Below are positions 63,070-64,000 of a stretch of 64,000 bases of DNA, piece after piece. Numbering within the stretch: position 1 is the stretch's first letter; the number at the start of each line of letters is the position of its first letter. The DNA comes from Chitinophaga sancti (lineage in GTDB: Bacteria > Bacteroidota > Bacteroidia > Chitinophagales > Chitinophagaceae), in the NCBI RefSeq assembly GCF_034424315.1, contig NZ_CP139972.1, positions 5,766,001 to 5,830,000 on the forward strand. The letters run 5' to 3'. The notes beneath the pieces are model-generated. The model ran no database searches, was not told the DNA's origin, and worked only from the letters and a program-made list of their open reading frames with translations. Both the position numbers and the translations under genes were made by a program.

Positions 63070-63774
63070 ATGTTGACAGACTCGGACATGGGCCAAAATT
63101 ACTCCCTCAACGCCTTACGGAAGGAAAATGAACTATTGAAGACACGGATCAAGTGGCTCGAAACCATATTGGACCACGTTCCCGCTATGTTATACACACA
63201 TCAGAATGATATTAAGACTGTCAACTGGTGTAATCGTTATATGGAAGATGTGACGGGGTATACATTGGCAGAGATGAATAATATGGGGCTTGACTTTTTT
63301 AAATCGATCATGCACCCTGAGGACTTTGACCTGGCTGTGATCGCTCAGCAATCGTTCCGGGAAGACAAGAGTGTATTTGGCGGGGTGTTACGGTTTCGTA
63401 AACGGGATACGGAGCAGTGGTGCTGGCTGGTAGGATTAGCAATGCCTTTTACAAGGGATGAAGAAGGCAAGGTGAAAGATGTGATCTGTGCTTTCCTGGA
63501 TATGACTATGGCGATGGATACCAATGATCAGCTGGCCGAAGCGATGAGAGAGGTGCTGCGCAAGCATAATGATGACCTGTTGTCGAAGCTGACTGCGAGA
63601 GAAAAAGAGATCCTCAAACTGGCCGTTAATGGCCTGAACAATAAAGAAATTGCTGATGTTCTCAATCTAAGCCGGCATACAGTTGAGACTCACCGGAAGA
63701 ACATCCGTTTAAAACTGAAAGTCAGAAATACTACTGAACTAGTGGCGCTGGCAAGAAAAGTTGGTTATCAATAA
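63070..63774 (+). CDS. PAS domain-LuxR family transcriptional regulator
   Basis: A 234-residue regulator. A short coiled coil (about 13-32) precedes a PAS fold at about 33-150 (MLYTHQNDIKTVNWCNRYME, VTGYTLAEMNNMG, MHPEDFDLAVIAQQSF). A LuxR helix-turn-helix occupies about 168-234 (LTAREKEILKLAVNGLNNKE and IADVLNLSRHTVETHRKNIR). No receiver domain is present, so it may sense a small molecule or redox state through PAS. It may bind the palindrome just upstream of its own gene. Confidence 0.9.
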   Translation: MLTDSDMGQNYSLNALRKENELLKTRIKWLETILDHVPAMLYTHQNDIKTVNWCNRYMEDVTGYTLAEMNNMGLDFFKSIMHPEDFDLAVIAQQSFREDKSVFGGVLRFRKRDTEQWCWLVGLAMPFTRDEEGKVKDVICAFLDMTMAMDTNDQLAEAMREVLRKHNDDLLSKLTAREKEILKLAVNGLNNKEIADVLNLSRHTVETHRKNIRLKLKVRNTTELVALARKVGYQ

Positions 63775-63818
63775 TTTAAATAAATTTACTGCAATTTGCC
63801 TGCATTCCATTTGCAAAA

Positions 63819-63840
63819 AAATACCCAAGCTTGGGTATTT
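63819..63840 (+). terminator. hairpin after the PAS-LuxR gene
   Basis: A perfect 22-bp palindrome with core ATACCCAAGCTTGGGTAT, preceded by an A run. The T-tract is short (TTT). Confidence 0.7.
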
Positions 63841-63954
63841 GTACAACAATCATTTCCAATTAATTTAGTAGCCTATTAACCGAAGGAGAGTTTGATACGT
63901 TAAGAAAGACATTTTTTAAAAAGGAAAAAGATAGTTAGTAATACCCCTATTGCT

Positions 63955-64000
63955 ATGATTACCGAGGAAAGCGCATTAAAAGTTTTGCAGCTGGACGGAT
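63955..64000 (+). CDS. start of a gene cut by the window edge
   Basis: ATG followed by 14 codons (MITEESALKVLQLDG). The opening resembles the N-terminus of Mrp/DUF59-type iron-sulfur carrier proteins, but the fragment is too short to assign. Confidence 0.35.
   Translation, partial: MITEESALKVLQLDG

Overview
The window looks like a chromosome segment of a gliding Bacteroidota, most likely family Chitinophagaceae and probably Chitinophaga or a close relative. This is inference from gene content and style: gldC, a DUF6089/PorG-type barrel next to uppS-bamA-ompH-ompH, SusC-like TonB receptor architecture, DUF4290-murA, IPExxxVDY and DUF5522 families, a Rho with an acidic N-terminal insert, A-rich start contexts without strong Shine-Dalgarno sequences, and many TTTG...TANNTTTG promoters. 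No phage, insertion sequence, CRISPR array, rRNA or ordinary tRNA was found. Most of the window is core chromosome.

Layout. 1-9 kb: ExbD fragment, asnS, rho, a LytS/LytTR two-component pair, a pterin dehydratase, small Bacteroidota-specific proteins and trmB. 8.8-9.1 kb: a minus-strand RNA unit with its own promoter and terminator that encodes a tRNA-like molecule of about 142 nt with a huge variable arm. 9-18.4 kb: an Lrp-type regulator, tryptophan 2,3-dioxygenase, DUF4290-murA-gmk, a CNNM/CorC membrane protein, a small transcription unit of about 170 nt, tatC, rpiB and an ECF sigma factor. 18.6-25.5 kb: uvrD/pcrA-recX, then a nitrilase-VOC-nagA-GT39 run. 25.6-29.8 kb: a minus-strand operon of barrel, Tat-type Rieske lipoprotein, imelysin and di-heme oxidase, a probable iron/redox envelope system. 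30-43 kb: suhB-thiL, a GH3-family ligase, a LysE exporter, an orphan KorB, an AhpD-like protein, a TonB siderophore receptor, an amidase and a long acyl-CoA dehydrogenase. 43-50 kb: hydrolase, GT2, OppC-type permease, lipoprotein, GT4, gldC, yqeY, cvpA and hydrolase. 50-59 kb: CBS protein-nadK, PorG-like barrel, uppS-bamA-ompH-ompH, and rpmH-rnpA-yidD. 59-64 kb: S41 protease, DUF1080 lipoprotein, superoxide dismutase, a PAS-LuxR regulator and the start of one more gene.

How the parts fit. Several neighbourhoods serve envelope building: murA, uppS (undecaprenyl carrier), bamA with its two Skp/OmpH chaperones, the amidase, glycosyltransferases and TatC, which would export the Tat-signal Rieske protein at 28 kb. 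GldC and the PorG-like barrel tie the region to gliding and type IX secretion.

The most unusual items are the tRNA-like RNA at 8829-8971; an rnpA gene whose conserved N-terminus starts upstream of any ATG/GTG/TTG, apparently at an AUA codon overlapping a short leader ORF's stop; two families of dispersed palindromic repeats (about 30, 52 and 61 kb; 36 and 61 kb); a multi-branched inverted-repeat region near 36.2 kb; and a MurA with Asp in place of the catalytic Cys.
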